This document shows positions 6,861 through 14,632 of a stretch of 24,617 nt of DNA, in pieces; within the stretch, counting starts at the first letter, position 1; every line of letters begins with the position of its first letter. This stretch comes from a virus. A program made the position numbers and the translations under genes. The stretch spans positions 1 through 24,617 of IMG/VR virus record IMGVR_UViG_3300035670_001192; one strand, 5' to 3'. The notes under the pieces are model-generated. The model was not told where the DNA came from. It saw only the letters and a program-made list of their open reading frames with translations, and ran no database searches.

Positions 6861-8092
6861 TATTTAGTTTTACTAACCCTTAAAGATAAAGGTAACAATT
6901 TTCCTGAAGTGTTTCTAACTGAAACTTGATATTGTGAAGGACCAAATATAGGACTATTAGTATCTATTTTCATAGTTAATTGTTTTGTATTAGGTCCTGG
7001 GTATTTGATTTCTGTTTTAGTTATTTCACCAATAGCATTTGTAGCGTCTTCAGCTGTAAGTAAAGGTATAACTTTTACTTCACCTGGTTTGGTTTCTCTA
7101 ACATAGTAGTAACCAAAACCTAAAGATGAAGCTAGTAATTTTTTAAATTTTTCAGTGTCAATTTCAGCTTTAGACCAACTATCTTCTGTACCTTCTTTAG
7201 TCACATATTGGTTTAATCCATCTGCTAATTTTTGAGAGTCAATATTAAAAATATCAAATAATAAAGCTATTGATGGGTTAGAATTTTTCTTACTTTCATC
7301 ATAAATAACTTTACCATCTTTCTCATAAATAAAAGGAACATTAGGACCACTATAAACACCACTACCTGCTACATTCTTTAAAGAAATATAATATTCTTTA
7401 CCACCATAAGTTATTGTTATATCTGATATAGTTTTACCTATGTTTTGAGGACCATCTAAACTTAAACTTCGTTTAGTATCAGTAGCTCCAACAAAATCAA
7501 TATTTTTAGCTTCAAGTTTAGTATTATCTATACCTAAAGTATTATATAAAGTTTTTAAATCATTAGGTAAATCATCATTTGGTTTGCCTACATTTGCTTT
7601 AGCCTTAGCTTCAAACTCTTTTTCATATTGTTCACCTTTATTGCCTCCTCCACTTACAATGATTCTAACTAAACCAAATTGGTCAGTATCCATTTCATAC
7701 ATTGTAAATTTACCTGAAGGATTGGGTCCTTGTTTTGGACCATAGGTAGTAACATTTTCTGCACCTAGTAAATCTTTAAAAAGTTGAGTCATTTTTTCAG
7801 GCTCTATTTTATTAGGATTACCTAATCGGTTTTTATCACTTTGTGCTTTAAAACCTAATTCAGGGTCAGCTTTACTTAAAACATATTCAACTGCTTTTTT
7901 AGTATTAGCGTTAATTTCTCTATCTGTCACTTCTAATAACAATGTTTCTTTTAATATTCCAAAACTAAACTCAGGAACATGTTTTTTAATTAATGATTCT
8001 AACAAAAAAACATCCTGCTCATTATTCATGTCAGGATATCCTTTTGGAAATTTATAACTATATTTTTTAAAAAATTTATCTAATATATTCAT
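6860..8092 (-). CDS. PD-(D/E)XK-like putative nuclease
   Basis: A 410-residue protein whose central part has the layout of a PD-(D/E)XK nuclease. There is a Glu-bearing helix KGEQYEKEFEAK (about 152-163), then SDITITYGGKEYYISLKN (223-240) with D224 and the terminal S-x-K (S237, K239) in place of the usual E-x-K, then a Gly-rich loop. This resembles nuclease-like proteins found in T4-like cyanophages. Residues 47-60 include LKETLLLEV, which could be a cleavage site ending a pro-region. The C-terminal third is unrecognised. Catalysis is uncertain because the middle acid is replaced. It is coupled to the upstream gene by a TAATG junction. Confidence 0.6.
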   Translation of the reverse strand: MNILDKFFKKYSYKFPKGYPDMNNEQDVFLLESLIKKHVPEFSFGILKETLLLEVTDREINANTKKAVEYVLSKADPELGFKAQSDKNRLGNPNKIEPEKMTQLFKDLLGAENVTTYGPKQGPNPSGKFTMYEMDTDQFGLVRIIVSGGGNKGEQYEKEFEAKAKANVGKPNDDLPNDLKTLYNTLGIDNTKLEAKNIDFVGATDTKRSLSLDGPQNIGKTISDITITYGGKEYYISLKNVAGSGVYSGPNVPFIYEKDGKVIYDESKKNSNPSIALLFDIFNIDSQKLADGLNQYVTKEGTEDSWSKAEIDTEKFKKLLASSLGFGYYYVRETKPGEVKVIPLLTAEDATNAIGEITKTEIKYPGPNTKQLTMKIDTNSPIFGPSQYQVSVRNTSGKLLPLSLRVSKTK

Positions 8093-8553
8093 TAGGCGGT
8101 TTCTTCAGGTGTTTCTTCGGCTGGTGTTTCTTCAGGTGTTTCACCAGGTGTTTCCTCTCCTCCTGGTTTTTCTTCTGTTACTCCATAAGATAAAACACGA
8201 GCGATAGCTTCTGTAGCTGATTCTTCTTCACTTAAATTTAATAGGTAATATTTTTTACCTTCAATTTGAGCAACCCAGCTTCTAGGAGAGTAAGTTAACA
8301 TAAAAGGTTCACCATTACCAAGTACAATACGGAAAGTAGTTGGTTTAGGAGCAACCCATTGAATATCTGTTATAAAGATTTCATATTGATCTGTTAACAA
8401 ATCAACAATTACTTGTTTTAAAGTTGGAAATTTTTGTAAGACTGGAAATTTAGGAGCATCTAAAGATACTGTATCCTGAGCCTGAAGAGTATCAGGTTTG
8501 TATACTTGTTTTACAAGTACCTTAATTTTTTCCTTTAATTCGTCTCTAGTCAT
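8092..8553 (-). CDS. Conserved phage protein with Pro/Glu/Thr-rich tail
   Basis: A 153-residue protein, function unknown. Residues 1-19 form a basic helix (MTRDELKEKIKVLVKQVY) like the neighbouring leaders but lacking a clear cleavage site. Residues about 45-125 form a compact alpha/beta domain (VIVDLLTDQYEIFITDIQW, then FRIVLGNGEPFMLTY). From residue about 126 the chain becomes an acidic P-E-T repeat tail. TAATG junctions on both sides tie it to its neighbours, so it is likely made in step with them. A structural or scaffold-core role is possible. Confidence 0.7.
   Translation of the reverse strand: MTRDELKEKIKVLVKQVYKPDTLQAQDTVSLDAPKFPVLQKFPTLKQVIVDLLTDQYEIFITDIQWVAPKPTTFRIVLGNGEPFMLTYSPRSWVAQIEGKKYYLLNLSEEESATEAIARVLSYGVTEEKPGGEETPGETPEETPAEETPEETA
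8101..8160. repeat. Short imperfect tandem repeat coding the P-E-T tail
   Basis: On the plus strand the unit GGTGTTTC recurs four times within about 60 bases, separated by short TTC/CAG spacers. It encodes GETPEETPAEETPEET on the minus strand. Such repeats change length easily by slippage. Confidence 0.8.
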
Positions 8554-9722
8554 TATTTCTTTTGTTTAGCAGTTGGACCTTTTCCTCCACCTTTTGCTTT
8601 ATAAGCTGCTATTGCACCAGCAATAGCACCAGCTGCTTTAGCTGATTTGCCTTGTCCTTGAATTTTTTTCTTCAAGGTTTCATATGATTCTTCCATTTTA
8701 CCTCCAGGAATTTTTTTAGCCCAATATCCTTTTGGTAAACCTTCTTCTAAATAAGGATCAGCAATTTTTTTAGCCGCATCTAAGTTACCTTTATTTAAAG
8801 CTGTTCTAGCTTGTTTAAGGTTACTTTGATCTGAGGTATCTTTATTAGCTTTGGCTTTAAGTGCTTTAGCAATTTTAGCGGCTAATGTTTCTTCAGCACT
8901 AATTTCAGCTTCCATCATTGGAGCTTCAGGTTCACCCATATGAGGCTCTTCACCTGTAGCAGCGTCTACAGCCGCGTCAATAGCTGGTTCTTTAATTTCA
9001 AAATCAAGGTAATGTTTAGCTGAAACCATGTTATTCATAGCTGTGGTAATTTTGGATTGCCACCAAGCCGGAAAATCAATTTCACCTCCCATTTCTTCAA
9101 ATTCTTCTAACATTCCATAAAGTTCCATAGCGTATTTTCCAATACGATATAATTCGCCTTTAATCATATGTGGTTCATTATCTTCATGACCTAAGTCAAT
9201 ATCTTCTTTTTTAAGTGATTTAGGTGTAGTAGCAGCCTTCATAGAAGCAAATACTTTTTTAGCTAACTCAGCATATTCATCAGCTGTAGGAGCAGGTTTT
9301 TCATTTTCTTTTAACTTAACACCTCTGCCTTTTAAAACATCAGCATAAGTTACTTTACCATCACCTGTTAAATCAGGAAAACTTTCACCCATTTCAGACT
9401 TATAATCATTATATTTTTCAATAAGTTGATCAATAGCTTCTTCTCTAGATATGCCTAATTGTGTCATCATATCTTGAATGTCTTCTTCTGAAGGTTGGTA
9501 AGATTCTTCTTGCATTAGAGTTTTTCTAACGAGTTCTTTTAATTTTTCTTTGTTCATTGATTCGGCTTGTTTTTTAGCTATGTTGGTAGCTCGTCCATAC
9601 ATAACTGCTTCCGCATCCTTACCATAGCGTTTAACTAAGGCTTTTTTTTCTTTTTTAAGATTTTTGAGAATTTCTTCTCTTTTTTCTAGTTCTGCTTTGG
9701 TAAGGCTACGTTCGTTAAGCAT
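8553..9722 (-). CDS. Modular internal/scaffold-like protein with EF-hand-like loop
   Basis: A 389-residue multi-module protein. Residues 1-54 carry LTKAELEKREEI and RATNIAKKQAE, a helical module frequent in cyanophage proteins. Residues 56-70 form a leader-like helix (MNKEKLKELVRKTLM). DLTGDGKVTYAD (117-128) has the spacing of a dockerin/EF-hand calcium loop. Residues about 178-250 (EPHMIKGELYRIGKYAMELYGML, FPAWWQSKI, SAKHYLDFE) form a helical module well known in T4-like phages. The end (about 330-389) contains GYWAKKIPGGKM, SYETLKKKIQ and a GxGKGPTAKQKK tail. Possible L/M-x-E cleavage sites lie between modules (LKE|N, MEE|S). It begins with a TAA stop/ATG gap of five bases after the histone-like gene. 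No enzyme motif is seen; structural core protein or polyprotein are the main options. Confidence 0.75.
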   Translation of the reverse strand: MLNERSLTKAELEKREEILKNLKKEKKALVKRYGKDAEAVMYGRATNIAKKQAESMNKEKLKELVRKTLMQEESYQPSEEDIQDMMTQLGISREEAIDQLIEKYNDYKSEMGESFPDLTGDGKVTYADVLKGRGVKLKENEKPAPTADEYAELAKKVFASMKAATTPKSLKKEDIDLGHEDNEPHMIKGELYRIGKYAMELYGMLEEFEEMGGEIDFPAWWQSKITTAMNNMVSAKHYLDFEIKEPAIDAAVDAATGEEPHMGEPEAPMMEAEISAEETLAAKIAKALKAKANKDTSDQSNLKQARTALNKGNLDAAKKIADPYLEEGLPKGYWAKKIPGGKMEESYETLKKKIQGQGKSAKAAGAIAGAIAAYKAKGGGKGPTAKQKK

Positions 9723-9727
9723 AATTA

Positions 9728-9898
9728 TTATTTTTTATCTTCTTCAATAGAAGCTTTACGGTATTCGGTAACCAATTTCTTGATTTCACCTAATGCCTTA
9801 CGGGCACGACCATGAGCTGCTTTTGTAGTTTTAGCATGTTCTGCTTTAAACTCTTCAAATAATAACTCGATTTTTTCTGCTAATTCTTGTGTGTTCAT
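9728..9898 (-). CDS. Histone H1-like Hc1-family nucleoid protein (56 aa)
   Basis: A short gene of 57 codons. The protein begins MNTQELAEKIELLFEEFKAE, then has a GRARKALGEIKKLVTEYRK segment (residues 30-48) and ends ASIEEDKK. This agrees with the Hc1 family of small histone H1-like proteins found in Bacteroidota and Chlamydiae, where a helix with E/F/A residues is followed by an xAxGxRARKALxEIxKLxxExRK helix. The Lys/Arg-rich second helix should bind DNA. It sits between two large modular proteins, six bases after the gene ending at 9905. The host link supports a Bacteroidota phage. It could condense phage DNA, remodel the host nucleoid or be packaged; the sequence does not say which. Confidence 0.85.
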   Translation of the reverse strand: MNTQELAEKIELLFEEFKAEHAKTTKAAHGRARKALGEIKKLVTEYRKASIEEDKK

Positions 9899-9904
9899 AT
9901 ACTT

Positions 9905-11341
9905 TTATTTTATAATTTTCTTTAACATTGGGAACATTGATTCATTTAAATCTTCTTTAACAACATGTTGTTTAGTAAAGAAAGTTAATGAGTTACCAAT
10001 TTGAGTAGCTAATTTTTCATCACCTAAAGCTTTAGCTGCTTCTAAAGCGGCTTCTAAGTTGTCTTGAACTGATTTTTTATCACCAGTTAAGTCAGCGTCT
10101 GCGTTTTGAGTAACATCAATTTTACCTGGACCTTGAGGTTCTTCTGTAGAAAATTCATCTGTTACTTCAATTTCTTCATCTGCTACTTCTTCGTCTTTAG
10201 CTTCTTCTAAGCCTTTTTCAGCTTCAATTTTCTTATTTACCCAGTCTGAAAATTCTTCTCTGGTTGTTAATGTTTTGATTTGATCTAAAGAGTTTTTAGC
10301 ATCCTCAAATCCAAATCTTTCTTTAGCATAACTATAAGCTTGTTTTTGAAGAGGAGTTAAACCATCAGCTGTATTTGAGCTTGCAAATTTTCTTTTTACT
10401 TGTCTAAATATGTTGTCTAAATCAGAATCTTTTAAATCTCTTCCATAAGCATAATAGTCATAAACATCTTGAGGAGTATTAAGTTGTTTAATATCATCTA
10501 AAAATTCTTGTGCTCTATCTTCACCACTAATTTCTATTTCATATTGGTAAACGTAGTCTTGAAGAGGTGTTAAACCTTCAACTTCATCTAACATTTCTTC
10601 AATTTCTGCTAAGAAATCATATCCTGAGGTTTCATCAGTTACATCTAGGTTCATTTCTGCTAACACCATCTCTTTGATCTTAGCCTTAAATTCTGACATT
10701 TTCATTTTTTTCTTTTCTATTTCTTCGCCTTTTTTAACTCCAGCGCCATAAACTTCTTCTTCGCCTTTGTCTTTAGCTGTTACATCTTTAGAACCTTTAT
10801 CAGCTCTTTTAAACTCATCATAACCTTCACCAATATAATCTTCCATATCATCTGTAGTAGCATAAATTGGGTTTCCAGGAATAGCTACATTGTGGATATT
10901 ACCGTTTTGAATAAGATAGCTTCCACCAGCATATGGTTCACCATCTAAGTCTAAGTCAAAAGAATACTCATCTACTGAGTTCATAGTAACTTCAAAGTCT
11001 CTACCTTCTTTTTTAGACATATATTTAGCAAAGTTTTTAGCTACTTTAAAAGTATAACTATTATATGCTTCTTCAATTGTACCTTCACTTAAATCCATCA
11101 TATCTTTGATGTCTGAAATGTAGTCTTCAACTTCTTTAGCTGATTCCATCCCAGTAAATCTATCCCAAGCGTTTGGATCCATGTCTTCAATTTCTGCTTC
11201 TATTTTTGAAGCCATTTCTTTACCATATTTTTGCTCTAGATACTCAGGAGCATAAAATTGACCCTGAAATCCTTCATTTAATGTACTAAAAAATGTAGCC
11301 TTGTTTTCAGCTATCATCTTTTTTAAGTCAAATTTTTTCAT
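9905..11341 (-). CDS. Modular polyprotein-like internal protein with duplicated GLTPLQ domain
   Basis: A 478-residue acidic protein. The leader is MKKFDLKKMIAE. A beta domain follows at about 94-160 (KVAKNFAKYMSKKEG, DLDLDGEPYAGGSYLI, GNIHNVAI), a module seen in T4-like phages. A second leader-like helix lies inside (MSEFKAKIKEMVLAEM, 215-230). Then come two copies of a domain of about 44 residues starting GLTPLQ (256-300 and 327-370), and a C-terminal module (about 410-462) with LTGDKKSVQDNLEAALEAAK and QIGNSLTFFTKQHV. Sites fitting [LIVM]-x-E|[AGSN] lie at 10-13, 21-24, 84-87, 89-92, 378-381 and 465-468. The end MFPMLKKIIK is basic. The start lies 11 bases after the shared intergenic 8-mer. 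Confidence 0.75.
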   Translation of the reverse strand: MKKFDLKKMIAENKATFFSTLNEGFQGQFYAPEYLEQKYGKEMASKIEAEIEDMDPNAWDRFTGMESAKEVEDYISDIKDMMDLSEGTIEEAYNSYTFKVAKNFAKYMSKKEGRDFEVTMNSVDEYSFDLDLDGEPYAGGSYLIQNGNIHNVAIPGNPIYATTDDMEDYIGEGYDEFKRADKGSKDVTAKDKGEEEVYGAGVKKGEEIEKKKMKMSEFKAKIKEMVLAEMNLDVTDETSGYDFLAEIEEMLDEVEGLTPLQDYVYQYEIEISGEDRAQEFLDDIKQLNTPQDVYDYYAYGRDLKDSDLDNIFRQVKRKFASSNTADGLTPLQKQAYSYAKERFGFEDAKNSLDQIKTLTTREEFSDWVNKKIEAEKGLEEAKDEEVADEEIEVTDEFSTEEPQGPGKIDVTQNADADLTGDKKSVQDNLEAALEAAKALGDEKLATQIGNSLTFFTKQHVVKEDLNESMFPMLKKIIK

Positions 11342-11352
11342 AATATATGTTA

Positions 11353-11360
11353 ATAAATAT
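11353..11360 (-). promoter_or_regulatory. Shared intergenic 8-mer
   Basis: ATATTTAT on the coding strand, 11 bases before the ATG at 11341. Confidence 0.45.
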
Positions 11361-11361
11361 G

Positions 11362-12723
11362 TTATTTTTTTAATTTAGTGAGAATTGCTTCAGCTAATTC
11401 TTTTTCTCTACGTTTCATATAATCTGTTTTACCTGAAGGTTTTGGGTTATATGATTTAGCTGGTTTATCTTTTTTACTAACAGCGTAATCGTCTTGGGCT
11501 TTTCTACGCTTCATATAGTCAGTAGCTTCATCTAAATCTCCATCAACATTATAGTCTAAAACTTCAATATCTTGATTTTTAAAATCATAATATAAGTCAT
11601 AAATATCCTCAGGAGTGTTAGCGGCGTAAACATTAGATCCATGCATTTTAATATTTGATCTTCTATATTTATCATCAAACATATCCATTGCTATACGAGC
11701 ATCACGAAGTGAAATTTCAATAAAATAAGGTTCATCTAAATCACTACCTACACCTTCGTTTACTTTGTTATATAAATCCTCATCAGCATTCCATTTCCAA
11801 TCGTTTGCTTTAAAAGATTTTAATTTTTTAGCTTTTTGATATTCAGCTGATGATAATTTAGATGCTTTTAAATTAACTGCTTCTTTAACAGCTTTGTTTA
11901 TCTTAATAACATCTTTTACATTAACAAAATCTCCATTTTCTAATTCGTAAGTTGAAAAAGGATCATTTTCATCTACATCTACCTTTACTATTTTAGATTC
12001 TATTTTTTTATTATTTTTATCTTTATAGATTACAATATCTCCTTTTGAACCTTTTGCTTCATTTAATCCTTCTTCAATTTCTTCAGCAGCACCTACAATC
12101 TCATTATAGTCATCCATAGATAAGATGTCTTTTTCTTTGTTTAAAGAAATTGCTTTTTCAGTTACATCATGCAAATCAACATCAGCAGAAGCATCTTCTC
12201 TTGAATATTCTAACATACGAATAAACAAAGGAATATCCATTGTAATTGTATCAACTACATCTTCTTCTTCAGCTTCATTTAATCCTCTTTTAGCTAATTC
12301 AATTTTAACTAATTTTTGCTGGAATGCTAAAGGGGTATTAGAGATGCCTTTATTACCTTCGGCCCATTTCAATAATGTTTCATTAGGTAATTTTTTAATT
12401 TGAGCAGCAAATTCTTGTGGTGTCCAATCTTCACCTGCCCATCCTATTTTACGACCTAATTTAGTTAAGGGAGATGCTTCACTCATTGATGATTTAACAG
12501 CACTTCCTAAGTTAAATAAATAAACAATCTCATCAAATGTATCATACCAATCATCTGATTTGCCAATTGGTTTATAAATAGCTTTAAATGGTTTAAATTT
12601 ATTACCTGACATTTCATATTTAGCGCCTAAATCATCTAATTGCTTTTTAGCTGTGTCAATAGCTGTTTCTTCCTCATTTAAAGGTTTAGAGAAAAATTCT
12701 TTTATTTTTTGAATATCTTTCAT
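11362..12723 (-). CDS. Polyprotein-like protein with repeated L-N-E-A sites between small modules
   Basis: A 453-residue protein built of small modules. Sites fitting the T4 gp21 prohead protease pattern occur at LNE|E (15-18), MSE|A (80-83), LNE|A (148-151), LNE|A (220-223), VKE|A (279-282), VNE|G (321-324), LDE|A (397-400) and LAE|A (443-446). Between them are recognisable phage modules: a helical piece with TPQEFAAQIKKLP and LVKIELAKRG; ITMDIPLFIRMLEYSRED with DLHDVTEKA (about 160-191); an SH3-like basic strand set (KGDIVIYKDKNNKK to DVIKI); and FIEISLRDARIAMDMFDD to NIKMHGSNVYAANTPEDIYD (334-376). The peptide TDYMKRR occurs twice near the C-terminus (401 and 433). The spacing suggests processing into peptides of roughly 50-75 residues, which is inference. 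Confidence 0.75.
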   Translation of the reverse strand: MKDIQKIKEFFSKPLNEEETAIDTAKKQLDDLGAKYEMSGNKFKPFKAIYKPIGKSDDWYDTFDEIVYLFNLGSAVKSSMSEASPLTKLGRKIGWAGEDWTPQEFAAQIKKLPNETLLKWAEGNKGISNTPLAFQQKLVKIELAKRGLNEAEEEDVVDTITMDIPLFIRMLEYSREDASADVDLHDVTEKAISLNKEKDILSMDDYNEIVGAAEEIEEGLNEAKGSKGDIVIYKDKNNKKIESKIVKVDVDENDPFSTYELENGDFVNVKDVIKINKAVKEAVNLKASKLSSAEYQKAKKLKSFKANDWKWNADEDLYNKVNEGVGSDLDEPYFIEISLRDARIAMDMFDDKYRRSNIKMHGSNVYAANTPEDIYDLYYDFKNQDIEVLDYNVDGDLDEATDYMKRRKAQDDYAVSKKDKPAKSYNPKPSGKTDYMKRREKELAEAILTKLKK

Positions 12724-12735
12724 GTGTAATATATA

Positions 12736-12743
12736 ATAAATAT
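12736..12743 (-). promoter_or_regulatory. Shared intergenic 8-mer
   Basis: ATATTTAT on the coding strand, 12 bases before the ATG at 12723, overlapping the upstream TAA. Confidence 0.45.
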
Positions 12744-13315
12744 TATTCTTTCTTTTGTTTCTTTAAATACTCTAAAGCTTCCTCTTTGTATTTAAGTAAT
12801 TGAGACTTACCATTACCATCCCACTTTTCAATATCACCTGCTTCTGTAATGAATTGTTCTTTAGTATTAATCAATTCGTCAAACCAAACTTCAAAATCTT
12901 TAATAGTACCTTCTAAATGTTGGTTAATAACATCTTTTTCAAATGTTTCTAATTTACCCTCTTTACGTAATTTATGTTCAAAATCAACCTGACAATTAAA
13001 GCAATGACCATACATTATAAACCATTTTTTATCTAAGTGTGGTTTAGTAGTTTTAGAACATTTAGGACAAAATAAAGGTAATACAATACCTTCTTTTGCC
13101 TTATCAAGTTTTGTAATGTTTTGTTTTAAACCATTTTTAATAGTCCAAGTACGCCCATCTTCTTCCCAAACATCACCTTCATTATGGAATTCTTTTGCTT
13201 TTTGATAACCAGTTCCCATAGTAGTTTTGTCTCCATACTTGCCTTGAACCAAGTTACGAAGACGTTCTACGTCTCTATGTTTGAACTCTTTCTTTAAAAC
13301 CGAATCTTTACTCAT
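12743..13315 (-). CDS. Zinc-ribbon conserved phage protein
   Basis: A 190-residue protein resembling a conserved unknown of T4-like phages. The N-terminal part has HRDVERLRNLVQGKYGDKT (13-31) and GDVWEEDGRTWTIKNGLKQ (47-65). A zinc ribbon follows with C83-P-K-C86 and C105-F-N-C108. The C-terminal half is helical and charged, containing FITEAGDIEKWDG. It lacks the leader seen on many neighbours. Coupling is by a TAATG junction to the upstream gene, and the gene ends in the shared intergenic 8-mer. A role as DNA- or protein-binding adaptor is plausible; no catalytic residues are seen. Confidence 0.78.
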   Translation of the reverse strand: MSKDSVLKKEFKHRDVERLRNLVQGKYGDKTTMGTGYQKAKEFHNEGDVWEEDGRTWTIKNGLKQNITKLDKAKEGIVLPLFCPKCSKTTKPHLDKKWFIMYGHCFNCQVDFEHKLRKEGKLETFEKDVINQHLEGTIKDFEVWFDELINTKEQFITEAGDIEKWDGNGKSQLLKYKEEALEYLKKQKKE

Positions 13316-14100
13316 TATTTTTTAAATTCTTTTTTGATAATTTCTTTTAATTGTGATTTTGTAATTTTACCTTTTTTAAGTAATTCATATAAATCAAAGT
13401 CTGAATATGATGTAGCACCTGGAGTGGCTCCTGGTCTTGTTGCCATATCTCTAGTTTGTCTTGGTTTAGAATCTAAAGTAGAAGATGGTTTTTCAGGAGC
13501 TACAGTTAATGGAGATGAATCATAATCAGCATAATCAATTTCTACATTAAATTTGTTAGCATAATTATCAAATTCATCACTTGACATGAAATCAGAAACC
13601 TCATCTTCATCCATAAAAGCACCTGATTTTTGTAAGTCATTAACAAATCTTTCAAATTTAGAACCTGGTTTGTAATCCATAGGGAAAGATTTACCTTTGT
13701 ATTTAAAAAATACAGTAGCTATTCTTTTGTCTAAGGCTTCTTTTAAAGCTACTTTTTTATCTTTACTGTAGCTTTTTAATTTACCTTTACCTTTCATTTG
13801 GTTAGAGATTTTACCAGAAACAGCTGCTTCACCTTCTCCACCTATTTCTATTTTCATTTCCCCTTTTTCTTTCATAGGGATAAATTTAATAGTTGAAAAT
13901 TTATCATTAGCATTGTCTATTGCTTTAATAACATCAATGTCTTTTTCAATGATTGCTTTAGTATCAGGATCTTGGAATTTACGTTTTTCTTTAGTAAATT
14001 CTGTTTTATAATCATTAGTTTCTTTAAACCATGTCATAATATTATCCATGATTGTTTTCAAATCCTCTTCTGAGTTTGCTACTATTCTTTTAAAGGCCAT
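13315..14100 (-). CDS. Hypothetical protein with SHOCT-like C-terminus
   Basis: Not recognised as a whole. The 261 residues begin with an alpha/beta domain (about 1-155) that includes KFSTIKFIPMKEKGEMKIEIGGEG, here split by eye into a strand pair, and KYKGKSFPMDYKPGSKFERF. Residues about 195-230 are a Pro/Ser/Thr/Arg-rich linker. The last 26 residues (DLYELLKKGKITKSQLKEII) resemble the short SHOCT-type helix pair that often mediates oligomer contacts. It overlaps the HAD gene by 11 bases upstream and the zinc-ribbon gene by one base downstream, so it is an integral part of this operon. Confidence 0.7.
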   Translation of the reverse strand: MAFKRIVANSEEDLKTIMDNIMTWFKETNDYKTEFTKEKRKFQDPDTKAIIEKDIDVIKAIDNANDKFSTIKFIPMKEKGEMKIEIGGEGEAAVSGKISNQMKGKGKLKSYSKDKKVALKEALDKRIATVFFKYKGKSFPMDYKPGSKFERFVNDLQKSGAFMDEDEVSDFMSSDEFDNYANKFNVEIDYADYDSSPLTVAPEKPSSTLDSKPRQTRDMATRPGATPGATSYSDFDLYELLKKGKITKSQLKEIIKKEFKK

Positions 14101-14632
14101 ATGCTTGTAGTTGTTTAATTGTGTCTTGTGTGTTTGTATGTAAAATTCCTATGCCGCCTTGACTTCTCCATTGTTCAATGTTATCAGGGCGGTCATCGAT
14201 AAGTATTTTATCTCTACCTGAATAATTTTGTTTTTTAGAAGCAGATGCTAAGATTAATTTAGTTCCTGGGATATTGTTTTTAACCCATAATCTTTTTCCT
14301 AAACGAGACTCATTTTCTCTTGAAGGAGCGGATAATAAAGTCGGTTGTTTATCTTTAATATAATCCCATAACTCTTTACCATCAGGCATCCAAGGCATTC
14401 CTACCCAAAATTTAACACCTGTTTCTTTATCAATAAAATTCCAAAACTTATCAATACCATATTTAGCTTGATATTGAGACGCTGTTAAATGTTCAGGGTT
14501 TAATGATTTAAAACGACTATCAAAGTTAGTTAATACACCATCCATATCACAGTAAATTTTATACTGTTGTTCTGGTTCAACTTCTGCTTCTTTAAGTTGT
14601 TTATAAACGTCTGTTAATTTTAACTTATACAT
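14090..14632 (-). CDS. HAD-family 5'(3')-deoxyribonucleotidase-like phosphatase with leader
   Basis: A 180-residue HAD hydrolase of the NT5C-like kind. Residues 1-15 form a leader (MYKLKLTDVYKQLKE|A) absent from ordinary family members. Then come the HAD motifs: YCDMDGVLTNFD with D29 and D31 (motif I), LLSAPS at 99-104 (motif II), K133 or K134 in LASASKKQNY (motif III), and ILIDDRPDN at 143-151 (motif IV). The expected activity is removal of a phosphate from a (deoxy)nucleotide. It overlaps the nucleotidylyltransferase fusion by 8 bases. The leader suggests the enzyme is packaged in the head; that is inference. Confidence 0.85.
   Translation of the reverse strand: MYKLKLTDVYKQLKEAEVEPEQQYKIYCDMDGVLTNFDSRFKSLNPEHLTASQYQAKYGIDKFWNFIDKETGVKFWVGMPWMPDGKELWDYIKDKQPTLLSAPSRENESRLGKRLWVKNNIPGTKLILASASKKQNYSGRDKILIDDRPDNIEQWRSQGGIGILHTNTQDTIKQLQAYGL

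Noticed and set aside
8101-8160. CRISPR-like repeat
   Set aside because: Units are 8 bases with tiny spacers and encode a P-E-T tail in frame; there is no repeat-spacer structure.
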